Shown: in pieces, positions 1 through 8,603 of the stretch | How positions within the stretch are numbered: position 1 is the first letter of the stretch | Layout: each line of letters opens with the position of its first letter | Source of the DNA: JAICYJ01 sp035695105 | Lineage (GTDB): Bacteria > Actinomycetota > Thermoleophilia > Gaiellales > JAICJC01 | Length of the DNA: 64,000 nucleotides | Assembly: GCA_035695105.1 (NCBI GenBank) | Contig: DASSEV010000015.1 | Coordinates: 15,833-79,832 of the forward strand | Direction of reading: 5' to 3' | Position numbers and translations under genes: made by a program | Notes under the pieces: generated by a model | The model's input: the letters and a program-made list of their open reading frames with translations, nothing else | Database searches by the model: none | Told to the model about the DNA's origin: nothing

Positions 1-460
1 AGAGCAGCTCGAGCAGGAACGCCTCGAACTCGTCGTCGGCACGGTCGATCTCGTCGATCAGCAGCACCGGCGGCTCGGGATCGGTGTTCTCGATCGCGTC
101 GAGCAGCGGCCGGCGCTCGAGGAACTCGGGCCCGAACAGCTCGTGCAGGCGCTCCTTGCCGCCAACTGCCTGGGCGGCCTCGAGCGTGCGGATGTAGAGC
201 AGCTGGCGGGTGTAGCTCCAGTCGTAGAGCGCGTGGGCGACATCGATGCCCTCGTAGCACTGCAGCCGGATCAGCCTGCCGCCGGTGACGGCCGCGAGCA
301 CCTTCGCCAGCTCGGTCTTGCCCACCCCGGCTTCGCCCTCGAGCAGCAGCGGCTTCTCGAGCGCGAGCGACAGGTGCAGCACCGTGGCCAGCCCGCGATC
401 GGGCAGGTAGGCGTGCTCGCGGAGCGCCTGGGACAGCTCGTCGACGGACTGCGGGGTCAC
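1..460 (-). CDS. MoxR-family AAA+ ATPase (N-terminal part, cut by window edge)
   Basis: This is the first 153 residues of a MoxR-type AAA+ ATPase; the rest lies off the left edge. A Walker A motif (GEAGVGKTE) and a Walker B motif (VLLIDEID) are visible, with a MoxR-like stretch between them. MoxR proteins act as chaperones that load metals or cofactors or activate von Willebrand-A partner proteins, and no partner is visible here. The GTG at 460 is the only common start after an in-frame TAA at 482-484. That TAA is also the stop of the upstream SDR gene, so the gene is probably the third or later member of the crotonase/SDR operon. Confidence 0.85.
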   Translation of the reverse strand, partial: MTPQSVDELSQALREHAYLPDRGLATVLHLSLALEKPLLLEGEAGVGKTELAKVLAAVTGGRLIRLQCYEGIDVAHALYDWSYTRQLLYIRTLEAAQAVGGKERLHELFGPEFLERRPLLDAIENTDPEPPVLLIDEIDRADDEFEAFLLELL

Positions 461-481
461 GCAGTCAGCGTACCAGCGGGG

Positions 482-1234
482 TTAAGCGGTAATCCCCGGT
501 GCGGAGGTGTGCGTGTTGTCGATCCCGCCGTCGATCACGATCGTCTGACCGGTGATGTAGCGGGCCTGCGGAGAGGCGAGGAACGCGATCGTGTCCGCCA
601 CCTCCTCGGCGGTGCCGAGCCGGCCCATCGGAACCAGCTTCGCCAGCTCGTCGAGGTCGTCGCCGTACCGGCGCATGCCCTCGGTGTCGATCCAGCCGGG
701 CGCCACGCAGACGACGCCGATGTCGTACCTGCCCCACTCCAGCGACAGCACGCGGGCCACCGCTTCGGTTCCGGCGCGGGCCGCGGACGAGTGCACCATC
801 CCGGCGATCCCCCGCGTCGGGCAGAGCACAACCGACACGATGCGGCCGCCGCCGTTCGCGATCATCCACCGCTTCGCCACCTGCTGCGTCAGGTACCAGG
901 GCGCATCGAGGTTGAGCCGGCGGACGGCCGCCCAGCCGTTGGGCGTGATGTCCTCGGCGGGCGCCATGAACTGGCCGCCGGCGTTGTTGACGAGCACGTC
1001 GACGCGTCCGAACCTCTCGAGCGCCAGGTCGATCAGGGCGTCGGCCACCTCCGGCTCGCGGATGTCGCCCGCGAGCGACGCGCAGGCCTCCTCGCCGATC
1101 TCGGCGCGCACAGCGTCGAGCGGCTCCTGTCGGCGGCCGGCGATGACGAGGCTGCAGCCGTCCCGGCGAAGCGCCAGCGCCGTGGCGCGGCCGATGCCGG
1201 TGCCGCCGCCCGTGACGATCGCGACCCGGCTCAT
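482..1234 (-). CDS. SDR-family oxidoreductase, 2,4-dienoyl-CoA reductase-like
   Basis: A 250-residue short-chain dehydrogenase. The N-terminal TGGGTGIG loop binds NAD(P)H, and NNAGGQF is the NAG motif. The body resembles the dienoyl-CoA reductase or citronellal dehydrogenase branch of SDRs, which reduce or oxidise acyl-CoA or terpenoid intermediates. The helix that normally carries the catalytic Lys reads HSSAARAG here, with Arg where this branch usually has Lys, so activity may be altered. The start ATG overlaps the stop of the upstream crotonase gene (ATGA). Translational coupling to a crotonase supports a role in fatty-acid or acyl-CoA degradation. Confidence 0.88.
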   Translation of the reverse strand: MSRVAIVTGGGTGIGRATALALRRDGCSLVIAGRRQEPLDAVRAEIGEEACASLAGDIREPEVADALIDLALERFGRVDVLVNNAGGQFMAPAEDITPNGWAAVRRLNLDAPWYLTQQVAKRWMIANGGGRIVSVVLCPTRGIAGMVHSSAARAGTEAVARVLSLEWGRYDIGVVCVAPGWIDTEGMRRYGDDLDELAKLVPMGRLGTAEEVADTIAFLASPQARYITGQTIVIDGGIDNTHTSAPGITA

Positions 1235-1968
1235 GCGTCGGCCCGGTAGCTGTCCGCCGAGTGCGCCAGCATGCCCTGGGCCAGCTTCTCGGCAGCGAGC
1301 GAGCCCGCCAGCGACATCTCCGCCGAGCGGTCGATCAGCTCCCTCGTCACCTGCAGCGCGATCTGCGGCTGCCCTGCCATGGTCTGCGCCCACTCGAGCG
1401 CGGCGGCCTCGGCCTCGCCCGCCGGGACCACCCGGTTGACGATCCCGAGCTCGAGCGCCCGGGCGGCGTCGAAGCGCCCGCCCAGCAGGATCAGCTCCTT
1501 CGCCCTCGCGGTGCCCAGCAGCCGCACGAGGCGGGACATGCCGCCGGCGCTGGGCAGGATCCCGAGGGATACCTCCGGCAGGCCGAACCGGGCGGTCTCG
1601 TCCGCGATGCGCAGGTCGGCGCTCAGGGCGAGCTCCAGCCCGCCCCCGATCGCCCACCCCGAGATGGCCGCGATCGACGGCTGCGGGATGGCCGGGAGCA
1701 GCTCCCAGATCCGTCCCTGGTCGCGGTAGTACCGCACCGTCTCCTCCGGGCTCGGGTCGGTGAACTCGGTCAGGTCGGCGCCGGCCGAGAACGCCTTGGC
1801 TGAGCCGGTGATGACGACGGCGCGGCTCGACGAGACGTCCTGCGACCCGATCGCCGCGATCAGCTCGCCGGCCAGCTCTGCGCTGAGCGCGTTCAGCTTC
1901 GCCTCGCGCTGCAGGCGCACGACGCAGACGTCCCCGTGGAGCTCCGTTGCGACCAGCCGCTCGCTCAT
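1231..1968 (-). CDS. Enoyl-CoA hydratase/isomerase (crotonase family)
   Basis: A 245-residue crotonase-fold protein. The oxyanion-hole region (AFSAGADL, then AISGWAIGGGLELALSADLR) and the second acidic segment (GLPEVSLGILPSAGG) are both intact. The two glutamates used by true enoyl-CoA hydratases are present, so hydration of a trans-2-enoyl-CoA is the likely reaction. It is the first gene of a minus-strand operon with the SDR and the MoxR ATPase, overlapping the SDR by 4 bases. The exact substrate cannot be told from sequence. Confidence 0.9.
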   Translation of the reverse strand: MSERLVATELHGDVCVVRLQREAKLNALSAELAGELIAAIGSQDVSSSRAVVITGSAKAFSAGADLTEFTDPSPEETVRYYRDQGRIWELLPAIPQPSIAAISGWAIGGGLELALSADLRIADETARFGLPEVSLGILPSAGGMSRLVRLLGTARAKELILLGGRFDAARALELGIVNRVVPAGEAEAAALEWAQTMAGQPQIALQVTRELIDRSAEMSLAGSLAAEKLAQGMLAHSADSYRADA

Positions 1969-2046
1969 GGCGGCGACGATAGCCGACCGGTGCCCGCGCG
2001 TGCCGGTGGTTCAGTCGGGAAGCCGGATTGCCGATACATCTGCCAC

Positions 2047-3069
2047 ATGACCAGCCGGCGCAGCAGCCCCCAGCGCGACCGGCGCGAAGTCGAGGTTCTG
2101 CACCGCGTCGCCGTCGCTCTTTCCCAGTCGCTCTCGACCACCGAGGTGCTGCGCGCGCTGACGCGCGAGCTGGTGCAGGGCATCGACCGCGCGTGCGAGT
2201 GCGCCATCTCGATGTGGGACGAGCGCCGCGACCTCCTCATCGACGCGGCGGCGCACACCATCCACGGGCCGCCGGCGTGGCCCCGCGGCCAGGTCGAGAA
2301 CCCGCTCGACGACTACCCGGCGACGCGCGAGCTGCTCGAGCGCGGTCGCGGCCACGGCGAGTACCGGATGTCCGACCCGCACCTCGCGCAGTCAGACCGC
2401 GAGGTGCTCGACATCTGGGGATGGCGCTCAATGGTCGAGCTGCCGCTGGTGGTCGAGGGCCGCTCGGTGGGCCTGATCGAGGTGGCCGACTACCACTCCG
2501 CGCGGCGCTGGTCGCGCCGCGACATCGAGTTCTGCCAGACGGTGGCCAGCCAGGCGGCGCTCGCGGTGCGCAACGCCCAGCTCTACGAGGACCTCCAGCG
2601 CCGGGTCGACCGCGACTCGCTCACCGACCTGCTGAACCACCGTGCCTACTACGAGCGGCTGGGGCAGGAGCTGGCCCGCGCCGCGCGCGACGGGTCGAGC
2701 GTCGGCGTGATCGCGATCGACCTTGACGAGTTCAAGTCGGTGAACGACTCGCAGGGCCACCTGGCCGGCGACAAGGTGCTCGCGCTGACCGCGGCCGCGA
2801 TCCGCAGCTGCTCCCGCCGCAGCGACGTGGCCGGTCGGCTGGGCGGCGACGAGTTCGCTGTGATCCTCCCGGGCGCCGGCCCGGAGATCGAGCTGGTCGC
2901 CCGGCGGATCCTCTCCACCGTCTCGCGTAAGACCGGTGTGTCGGCGTCGATCGGAATCGCCTTCGCCGAGCCCGGCGAAACCGATCCGCTGCTGATCATG
3001 GGGCGGGCCGACCGGTCGCTGATCGACGCCAAGCGGTCGGGCAAGCGAACCTACAGGTTGTCGGCATGA
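2047..3069 (+). CDS. GAF-domain diguanylate cyclase
   Basis: A 340-residue cytoplasmic signalling protein with no membrane segment. A GAF sensor domain occupies about residues 25-175 and a GGDEF domain about 185-340. The active-site loop GGDEF is at residues 266-270, with the magnesium-binding segment DLDEFKSVND upstream. An RRSD sequence five residues before GGDEF fits the inhibitory c-di-GMP binding site (RxxD). It should make c-di-GMP from GTP and be subject to product inhibition. ATG 2047 is preferred over an upstream in-frame start because homology begins there. The stop overlaps the next gene (ATGA), a paralogue of identical length. Confidence 0.9.
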   Translation: MTSRRSSPQRDRREVEVLHRVAVALSQSLSTTEVLRALTRELVQGIDRACECAISMWDERRDLLIDAAAHTIHGPPAWPRGQVENPLDDYPATRELLERGRGHGEYRMSDPHLAQSDREVLDIWGWRSMVELPLVVEGRSVGLIEVADYHSARRWSRRDIEFCQTVASQAALAVRNAQLYEDLQRRVDRDSLTDLLNHRAYYERLGQELARAARDGSSVGVIAIDLDEFKSVNDSQGHLAGDKVLALTAAAIRSCSRRSDVAGRLGGDEFAVILPGAGPEIELVARRILSTVSRKTGVSASIGIAFAEPGETDPLLIMGRADRSLIDAKRSGKRTYRLSA

Positions 3070-4088
3070 GCCGCCGTCTGACCCCGAACCAGCGCGACCG
3101 ACGGGAGCTGGAGCTGCTGCACCGTCTCGCCGTGGAGCTGCCGCGCGCGACGTCGCTGGTGGGGATGACGGACATGCTCGCGGCCGAGCTCGTGCACGGC
3201 ATCGACCGGATCAGCGAGTGCACGATCTCGTCGTGGCACACCGGCGACGACGAGCTCCACATCCTCTCGGTGTGCGAGGAGAGCCGGGGCATCGTCGAGA
3301 GCTACCGCGGGGAGGTGTTCTCGCTGGTCGACTGGCCGCAGAACCGCGCGCTGCTCGAGGAGGGCCTGGCGTACTGCGAGTACCACCACGACGACGCGGA
3401 CTGGACGAGCACCGTCCGCGGGCAGCTCGCCGAGTGGGGCTGGCGCAGCTGGATCGCGCTGCCGCTGGTGGTCGAGAACCGCTCCGTCGGCCTGATCGAG
3501 GTCGCCGACTACGTGGCCAACGAGCGCTGGTCGGCGCGCGAGATCGCGTTCTGCCAGACCGTCAGCGGCCATGCCGCCATGGCCATGCGCAACGCCGAGC
3601 TGCACGACTCGCTGCGCCGGCAGGTGCAGCACGACGCGCTCACCGGATTGCTCACCCACCGTGGGCTGCACGAGCTGGTCGAGAGCGAGCTCGCGGCCGC
3701 CCAGCTGCGTGGCGGCGACCTGTCGGTGATCGCGATCGACCTCGACGACTTCCGGCTGGTCAACGACCGCGAGGGCCACCTGGCGGGCGACCGCCTGCTC
3801 CGGCGCGTGGCGGAGACGCTTCGCGAGGAGTGCCGTGAGGGCGAGGCCGCCGGCCGCGTCGGCGGGGACGGGTTCGTCGTCGTCCTGCCCGGCGTCGGCG
3901 ACGACGCCGAGACCGTGGCGCGACGCCTGGTGGCGCAGATCGGGCGGCGCACCGGCACCAGCGCATCGGCCGGCATCGCCCGCATGCGGCCCGACGAGCT
4001 CGACGCGATCTCGCTGATCGAGCGCGCCGACCGCGGCCTGTCCGAGGCCAAGCAGGCCGGCAAGGACACCTTCCGCCTCTCGGCCTGA
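3066..4088 (+). CDS. GAF-GGDEF paralogue with degenerate active site (GGDGF)
   Basis: This 340-residue protein is clearly a tandem duplicate of the preceding cyclase, and the two align without length change over both domains. The signature loop at residues 266-270 reads GGDGF, so the glutamate needed for metal binding and catalysis is Gly. The RxxD inhibitory site is also lost; the same position reads REGE. The GAF domain and the DLDDFRLVND segment are kept. From family knowledge, such a protein is probably catalytically inactive and may act as a GTP-binding or dimerisation partner that tunes the active copy. The genes are translationally coupled by ATGA overlap. Confidence 0.88.
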   Translation: MSRRLTPNQRDRRELELLHRLAVELPRATSLVGMTDMLAAELVHGIDRISECTISSWHTGDDELHILSVCEESRGIVESYRGEVFSLVDWPQNRALLEEGLAYCEYHHDDADWTSTVRGQLAEWGWRSWIALPLVVENRSVGLIEVADYVANERWSAREIAFCQTVSGHAAMAMRNAELHDSLRRQVQHDALTGLLTHRGLHELVESELAAAQLRGGDLSVIAIDLDDFRLVNDREGHLAGDRLLRRVAETLREECREGEAAGRVGGDGFVVVLPGVGDDAETVARRLVAQIGRRTGTSASAGIARMRPDELDAISLIERADRGLSEAKQAGKDTFRLSA

Positions 4089-4236
4089 GCCCGTCCGCGC
4101 CCGCGCCGGGTGGACGCGTTCTCCGCATTGTCACCAGACGGCGATCGCCCGGAGCAGCGCCGGCGGGCGACGCCTCTACACTTCGGTCGAAACGGAGGAG
4201 GGCGACGCGATCCGCTGCCTGCTGCTAGACGCCACC

Positions 4237-4737
4237 ATGCGACCGACCAGCCTCGTCTCGCGCGAGCGAGCGGTGACGCTGGTCGTCTGCGGCCACGCGC
4301 AGGTGATCGCCGAGGACGAGTCGGTCGTGTACCGCTCGCAGCACCTGCGCCTGGCGCTGCCCGTGATCCTGCAGGTGCCGGCCTACGTCGAGCTGCGGCC
4401 GATCGTCAAGCACACCGTGGTGCGGCGCGTGCTCTTCTGCCGCGACAGCTGGCGGTGCGCGTACTGCGGGCGTGAGGGCGGCCCGCGCGATCTCACGGTC
4501 GACCACGTCAAGCCGCTCTCCCGCGGCGGCGAGCACACGTGGGACAACGTCGTCGCAGCCTGCCGTCGCTGCAACCACCGCAAGGGCAACCGGCTCCCCT
4601 ACGAGGCCGGCATGTACCCGCGGCACGTGCCGAAGCGCCCCGACATGGTGCAGGTGGCGTGGGCGGGCCGGCTGACGCACCCGCTGCAGCGGCAGTACGT
4701 CGCCCAGTGGCACAAGGTGCCCGAGGCCGTGCTCTGA
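4237..4737 (+). CDS. HNH endonuclease
   Basis: At least 166 residues. The HNH nuclease core is complete: a zinc knuckle CAYCGR, then LTVDHVKPLSRGG with the catalytic His, and NVVAACRRCNHRKGN with the second Cys pair. Family members usually start about nine residues earlier with a short beta strand (pattern LVLNAT). Here the matching stretch IRCLLLDAT lies upstream of ATG 4237 and is in frame. It has no ATG, GTG or TTG, but an ATC at 4210 sits nine bases after a strong GGAGGAG. The true start is therefore uncertain. Its role is unknown; such free-standing HNH proteins are common in actinobacteria. Confidence 0.88.
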   Translation: MRPTSLVSRERAVTLVVCGHAQVIAEDESVVYRSQHLRLALPVILQVPAYVELRPIVKHTVVRRVLFCRDSWRCAYCGREGGPRDLTVDHVKPLSRGGEHTWDNVVAACRRCNHRKGNRLPYEAGMYPRHVPKRPDMVQVAWAGRLTHPLQRQYVAQWHKVPEAVL

Positions 4738-5534
4738 CGGATCGCGACCCATCCGGGGTCTCGGCCGACGCCGTCGCGCGCTGGGACCGAAACGCCGCCT
4801 TCTGGGACGAGCAGATGGGCGGGGACGGCAACGACTTCCACCTGACGCTGGTCCGCCCCGCGGTCGAGCGCCTGCTCGGCGACCTCGGCGGCGTCCACGT
4901 GCTCGAGGTCGCGTGCGGGAACGGCCTCTTCGCCCGGCGCCTGGTCGCGCTGGGCGCCACGGTGGTGGCCACCGACGGTTCCTCGCCCATGCTCGACCGG
5001 GCGCGCGCCCACGACTCCACCGGCATCGAGTACCGCCTGCTGGACGCGTCCGACCCTGCGCACTTCGCCGCGCTGCCGGACGGCGGGTTCGGCGCCGCCG
5101 TCTGCAACATGGCGCTGATGGACATGGCGGCAATCGAGCCGCTGGCCGCGGCGCTCCCGCGGCTGCTGCGCCCCGGCGGCCGGTTCGTGTTCTCGATCAC
5201 GCATCCCTGCTTCAACACCAGCGGCGTGCGGATGGCGCGGGAGCTCGAGGTGGTCGACGGCGACCCCGTCGAGCGCGCCGGCGTCACGATCACGCGCTAC
5301 GCCACTGCCGTCGTCGAGGAGGGCATCGCCATCGACGGCCAGCCGTCCAAGCAGCTGTACTTCGACCGTCCTCTGCACCAGCTGCTGGAGCCGTTCTTCG
5401 CGGCGGGGATGGTGCTCGACGGGATCGAGGAGCCGGCGTTCCCGCCGGGCGGCAGCAGCGCGAGCATGCGGTGGGAGATGTTCCCCGAGATCCCGCCGGT
5501 GCTGGTCTGCCGGCTGCGCCCGCTCAGCCGCTAG
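4734..5534 (+). CDS. Class I SAM-dependent methyltransferase
   Basis: About 266 residues with a Rossmann-fold methyltransferase core. The SAM-binding motif I is VLEVACGNGLFA, followed by VVATDGSS and later LLRPGGRFVFSI. The substrate is not recognisable. Start choice is difficult: in frame there is a CTG at 4734 overlapping the HNH stop (CTGA) and a GTG about 27 bases upstream inside the HNH gene. The coupled CTG is used here. The 3' end overlaps the convergent aminotransferase gene by 11 bases. Confidence 0.8.
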   Translation: MTDRDPSGVSADAVARWDRNAAFWDEQMGGDGNDFHLTLVRPAVERLLGDLGGVHVLEVACGNGLFARRLVALGATVVATDGSSPMLDRARAHDSTGIEYRLLDASDPAHFAALPDGGFGAAVCNMALMDMAAIEPLAAALPRLLRPGGRFVFSITHPCFNTSGVRMARELEVVDGDPVERAGVTITRYATAVVEEGIAIDGQPSKQLYFDRPLHQLLEPFFAAGMVLDGIEEPAFPPGGSSASMRWEMFPEIPPVLVCRLRPLSR

Positions 5535-6387
5535 CCGCGGCCCGCAGCGCGGCCTGCATCTCGCGGGCCAGCGGCCCCGGGCGCCCGTCGCTCACCTCCG
5601 CGTCGTCCAGGCGCACGACCGGCATAACCTCGCGGACGCTCGAGCTGGTGAAGATCTCGGATGCGTCGTGCAGGCGCTCGACGGCGAACGCGTCCTCCGC
5701 CACCGTGATGCCGCGCTCGCCGGCAGCGGCGAGCAGCGTGTCGCGCGTGACGCCGGCGAGGATGCCGAGGTCGAGCGAGGGCGTGCACAGCAGCTCGCCC
5801 TGGACGAACCAGATGTTCGACGTGGGGCCCTCCAGCAGGATGCCCTCCGAGGAGAGGAACAGCGCATCGTCGGCGCCGCGGCGGTTCGCCTCGCGCTGCG
5901 CCGCCATGTTGACCGCGTAGCTGGTCGACTTCACGCCGGGGAGCAGCCAGGGCGACGAGCGGCGGGCATGGGCGCCGATCGCGAGCTGCAGCGTCGCCAG
6001 CCGCACGCCGCGCTCACGCACCGCCTCCAGGCCGTCCGGCAGCGGTGTGACCAGCGCGAATCCGACGCCCTGCTCATCGTGCTCGCGCCCGCCCGTCCAG
6101 ACCACGCGAAGAACGCACTCCTCCGTTGCCGCAGCGGACACCGCGTCCGTGGCAAGCGGCCCCAATCGGGCGGGGTCGGGCGCGGGCAGCCCGAGGACGT
6201 CGGCGGAGCCTACCAGCCGCTGCAGGTGGGCATCGAGGCGGAACGGCCGGCCGCCGTACACGCGCATGGTCTCGAACGCCGCGCGACCGCGCAGCACGCC
6301 CGCGTCGTCGGCATGCAGCCACGGCTGCCCCGGATCAACGACGCCGTGGCCGAGGACGGCGAGGGCGAGCGGATCCGCGCCGCTCAT
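5524..6387 (-). CDS. Class IV PLP aminotransferase (aminodeoxychorismate lyase or branched-chain/D-amino acid type)
   Basis: A 287-residue fold-type IV PLP enzyme. The lysine that binds PLP lies in LPGVKSTSYA, and the phosphate-binding region is seen in EGPTSNIWF and ILAGVTRD. The family includes PabC (4-aminobenzoate for folate), IlvE and D-amino acid transaminases. The sequence alone does not decide, and no pabA or pabB is nearby. Start ATG 6387 overlaps the stop of the upstream flavin-binding gene (ATGA), so the two are coupled. Confidence 0.85.
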   Translation of the reverse strand: MSGADPLALAVLGHGVVDPGQPWLHADDAGVLRGRAAFETMRVYGGRPFRLDAHLQRLVGSADVLGLPAPDPARLGPLATDAVSAAATEECVLRVVWTGGREHDEQGVGFALVTPLPDGLEAVRERGVRLATLQLAIGAHARRSSPWLLPGVKSTSYAVNMAAQREANRRGADDALFLSSEGILLEGPTSNIWFVQGELLCTPSLDLGILAGVTRDTLLAAAGERGITVAEDAFAVERLHDASEIFTSSSVREVMPVVRLDDAEVSDGRPGPLAREMQAALRAAASG

Positions 6388-7001
6388 GCCTCGAGCGACT
6401 CGCGGGCGGGATCGGCGGCCGGATCTCCCTGCGGCAGGACGTCGTGCGACCACGCGCGGCGCTTCCAGGCCGGCACAGGGGTGTCGCAGCCGGGCTGGGG
6501 CACGAACCGGGAGCGCTCGACCAGCTCCATGTGCGGGACGTAGCGCGGGCAGTTCGGGTAGACGCGCGTGGCCCGCACCCGCACCACCAGCTGCGCCTCG
6601 GGATAGTCGGCCAGGAGCGGATCCGCCTCGTCGATGCCGGCCACGCCCTCGAGGCGCATCCTGCGGCGCCGCTCGAAATCGATGAACAGCAGGCCGACGT
6701 GGGGGTTCACCCGCACGTTCCCGGCGGAGAGGTACATGCCGTTGCCGTCGTAGCTCGGGAACGCGATGGTGTGCTCGTCGAGCACGCGCACGAAGCCACG
6801 TTCGCCGCCCTTGTAGCTGCAGGTCGGACGGCCCTGCTCGTCGGCGGTCGCGAGGAAGAACATCTCCATGCGCTCGATGAACGCCCGGTCGTCGTCGTCG
6901 ATCACGTCGCCGACCAGCCGTTCGTCGATCCGGTCCGCCAGCCGGCGCGTGTCGAACGCATCCTGGAAGTGGCGGCTGCCCTCGTGATAGATGCCCGGCA
7001 T
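6384..7001 (-). CDS. Pyridoxamine 5'-phosphate oxidase-like FMN-binding protein
   Basis: A 205-residue split-barrel flavin protein. The core FFLATADEQGRPTCSYKGG, followed by a strand with IAFPSYDGNGMY and NPHVGLLFIDF, matches the PNPOx-like family in which FMN or F420 is bound at a dimer interface. The C-terminal third contains CPRYVPHMELV, typical of a subfamily annotated as pyridoxamine 5'-phosphate oxidase-related. True PNP oxidase activity is not implied. It is the first gene of a two-gene operon with the class IV aminotransferase, which uses PLP. Confidence 0.85.
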   Translation of the reverse strand: MPGIYHEGSRHFQDAFDTRRLADRIDERLVGDVIDDDDRAFIERMEMFFLATADEQGRPTCSYKGGERGFVRVLDEHTIAFPSYDGNGMYLSAGNVRVNPHVGLLFIDFERRRRMRLEGVAGIDEADPLLADYPEAQLVVRVRATRVYPNCPRYVPHMELVERSRFVPQPGCDTPVPAWKRRAWSHDVLPQGDPAADPARESLEA

Positions 7002-7022
7002 CGGCCTCTACACTAGCCGCCG

Positions 7023-7472
7023 ATGGACAGCGTGGAACTCTGGACGGACGGCGCCTGCTCCGGCAACCCCGGCCCAGGCGGCTGGGGGGCGATCCTGCGC
7101 TGGAACGGCCACGAGCGCGAGCTCTCCGGCGGAGAGCCGGACACGACCAACAACCGCATGGAGCTGATGTCGGTGATCATGGGCCTGGCCGCCATCACGC
7201 GGCCGATGGAGGTCGTCGTCCACACCGACTCCGCCTACATCCAGCAGGCGTTCACCAAAGGCTGGCTCGAGCAATGGCAGCGAAACGGCTGGCGCACGGC
7301 GGCCAAGCAGCCCGTGAAGAACCAGGACCTCTGGCAGCGCCTGGCAGAGGAGGCGGGGCGGCACCGCGTGCGCTTCGAGCTGGTTCGCGGGCACTCGGGG
7401 GTCGAGCTGAACGAGCGGGCCGACCAGCTCGCCGTCGCCGAGCGCGATCGCTACGCGGTGTCCTCGCGATGA
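7023..7472 (+). CDS. rnhA: Ribonuclease HI
   Basis: A 149-residue RNase HI that cleaves RNA in RNA-DNA hybrids. All four catalytic acids are present: Asp in WTDGACSGNPGPGG, Glu in NNRMELM, Asp in VHTDSAY and the last Asp in ADQLAV. The mobile His is in RGHSG. Length and layout match the bacterial type 1 enzyme, including the basic-protrusion region GWRTAAKQPVKNQDLW. The stop overlaps the next methyltransferase gene (ATGA). Confidence 0.96.
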   Translation: MDSVELWTDGACSGNPGPGGWGAILRWNGHERELSGGEPDTTNNRMELMSVIMGLAAITRPMEVVVHTDSAYIQQAFTKGWLEQWQRNGWRTAAKQPVKNQDLWQRLAEEAGRHRVRFELVRGHSGVELNERADQLAVAERDRYAVSSR

Positions 7473-8188
7473 CAGCCGCCGCCACGCCGCGCAAGCGCCA
7501 CGCGCTCGACCTGTTCGACGGCATCGCCTCCGACTACGACCGCTGGGCCCAGATCCTCTCGTTCGGCAACGACCGGCGCTGGCACGACCTGCTGGTCGAC
7601 CGGCTCGAGGTCGGGCCGGGCGCGCTGGTGGCGGACGTCGCCACGGGCACCGCGGCGGTCGCGATGACCATCGCCTGGCGCCACGGCAGCAGGGTGATCG
7701 GGATCGACCAGAACCCGGCGATGCTGGAGGAGGGCCGGCGACGGGTGCAGGCCGCCGGCCTGGGATCGCGGATCGAGCTGCGGCAGGGCGAAGCCGAGCG
7801 GCTGCCGCTCGACGACGCGTCGGTCGACGCGCTGGTGCACACCTACCTGCTTCGCTACGTGGACGACCCGCCGGCGGTGCTGCGCGAGCTGGCGCGGCCG
7901 ATCCGTCCCGGCGGCCAGATGGCCTCGCTCGAGTTCGGCGTGCCGGCGGGCGGCTGGTACCCGGCCTGGTGGCTGTGGACGCGGATCGGGCTGCCGGCCG
8001 GAGGGCTGGTCGCGGGCGCCGGGTGGTACGCCACCGGGCGGTTCCTGGGTCCGAGCATCGAGCGGTTCTGGAGTGAGCATCCGCTGGAGCAGGTGCTCGG
8101 CTGGTGGGCCGACGCGGGCATGACGGAGATCCGGGCGCAGCGGCTCTCGGTCGGCGGAGGTGTCATCATTCGCGGCACCAAACCGTGA
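7469..8188 (+). CDS. UbiE/MenG-like SAM methyltransferase
   Basis: A 239-residue class I methyltransferase. The N-terminus (FDGIASDYDRW, LSFGNDRRWH) and the SAM motif VADVATGTAAVA closely follow the UbiE/MenG pattern, and later RPIRPGGQMASLEFG fits the family. Demethylmenaquinone methylation is therefore a reasonable guess, but the canonical ATGTGD is changed to ATGTAA, and no menaquinone genes are adjacent. It overlaps rnhA by 4 bases. Confidence 0.82.
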   Translation: MTAAATPRKRHALDLFDGIASDYDRWAQILSFGNDRRWHDLLVDRLEVGPGALVADVATGTAAVAMTIAWRHGSRVIGIDQNPAMLEEGRRRVQAAGLGSRIELRQGEAERLPLDDASVDALVHTYLLRYVDDPPAVLRELARPIRPGGQMASLEFGVPAGGWYPAWWLWTRIGLPAGGLVAGAGWYATGRFLGPSIERFWSEHPLEQVLGWWADAGMTEIRAQRLSVGGGVIIRGTKP

Positions 8189-8204
8189 CGCCCAAGGAGG
8201 CACC

Positions 8205-8591
8205 ATGCCCGCAGCCGATCTCACGACGATTCCCGCCAAGGCCACGCCCTACGGGCGCTGGCAGCAGCTGAACAGCCCGCTCGGACTCGACGCGTTCGGC
8301 GTGAACGCCGTCGTCTGCGAGCCGGGTGAGGACATCGGCATCAGCCACGACGAGTCAGAGACCGGCCATCAGGAGATCTACGTGGTCGTCTCCGGGCGCG
8401 CGGCCTTCACGATCGGCGACGAGCGGATCGAGGCGGGGCCGGGCACCGTGGTCGCAGCGCCGGACCCCGCGGCGACCCGCGAGTACACGGCGCTCGAGCC
8501 GAACACGCGGATCGTGTGCATCGGCGCGGCCCCGGGCGAGCCGCACCCCTACGGCGAGTGGATCGACGAGGCGGCACCGGCCGGCCACTGA
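8205..8591 (+). CDS. Small cupin-domain protein
   Basis: A 128-residue single-domain cupin. The first cupin box has HDESETGHQEIYVVVSG, supplying His and Glu metal ligands, and the second is around GPGTVVAAPDP. A strong AAGGAGG lies just before ATG 8205. Substrate unknown. It follows the UbiE-like gene by 16 bases and is probably co-transcribed. The next gene is convergent, with only 12 bases between the stops. Confidence 0.8.
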   Translation: MPAADLTTIPAKATPYGRWQQLNSPLGLDAFGVNAVVCEPGEDIGISHDESETGHQEIYVVVSGRAAFTIGDERIEAGPGTVVAAPDPAATREYTALEPNTRIVCIGAAPGEPHPYGEWIDEAAPAGH

Positions 8592-8603
8592 GAAGACGCC
8601 GGA

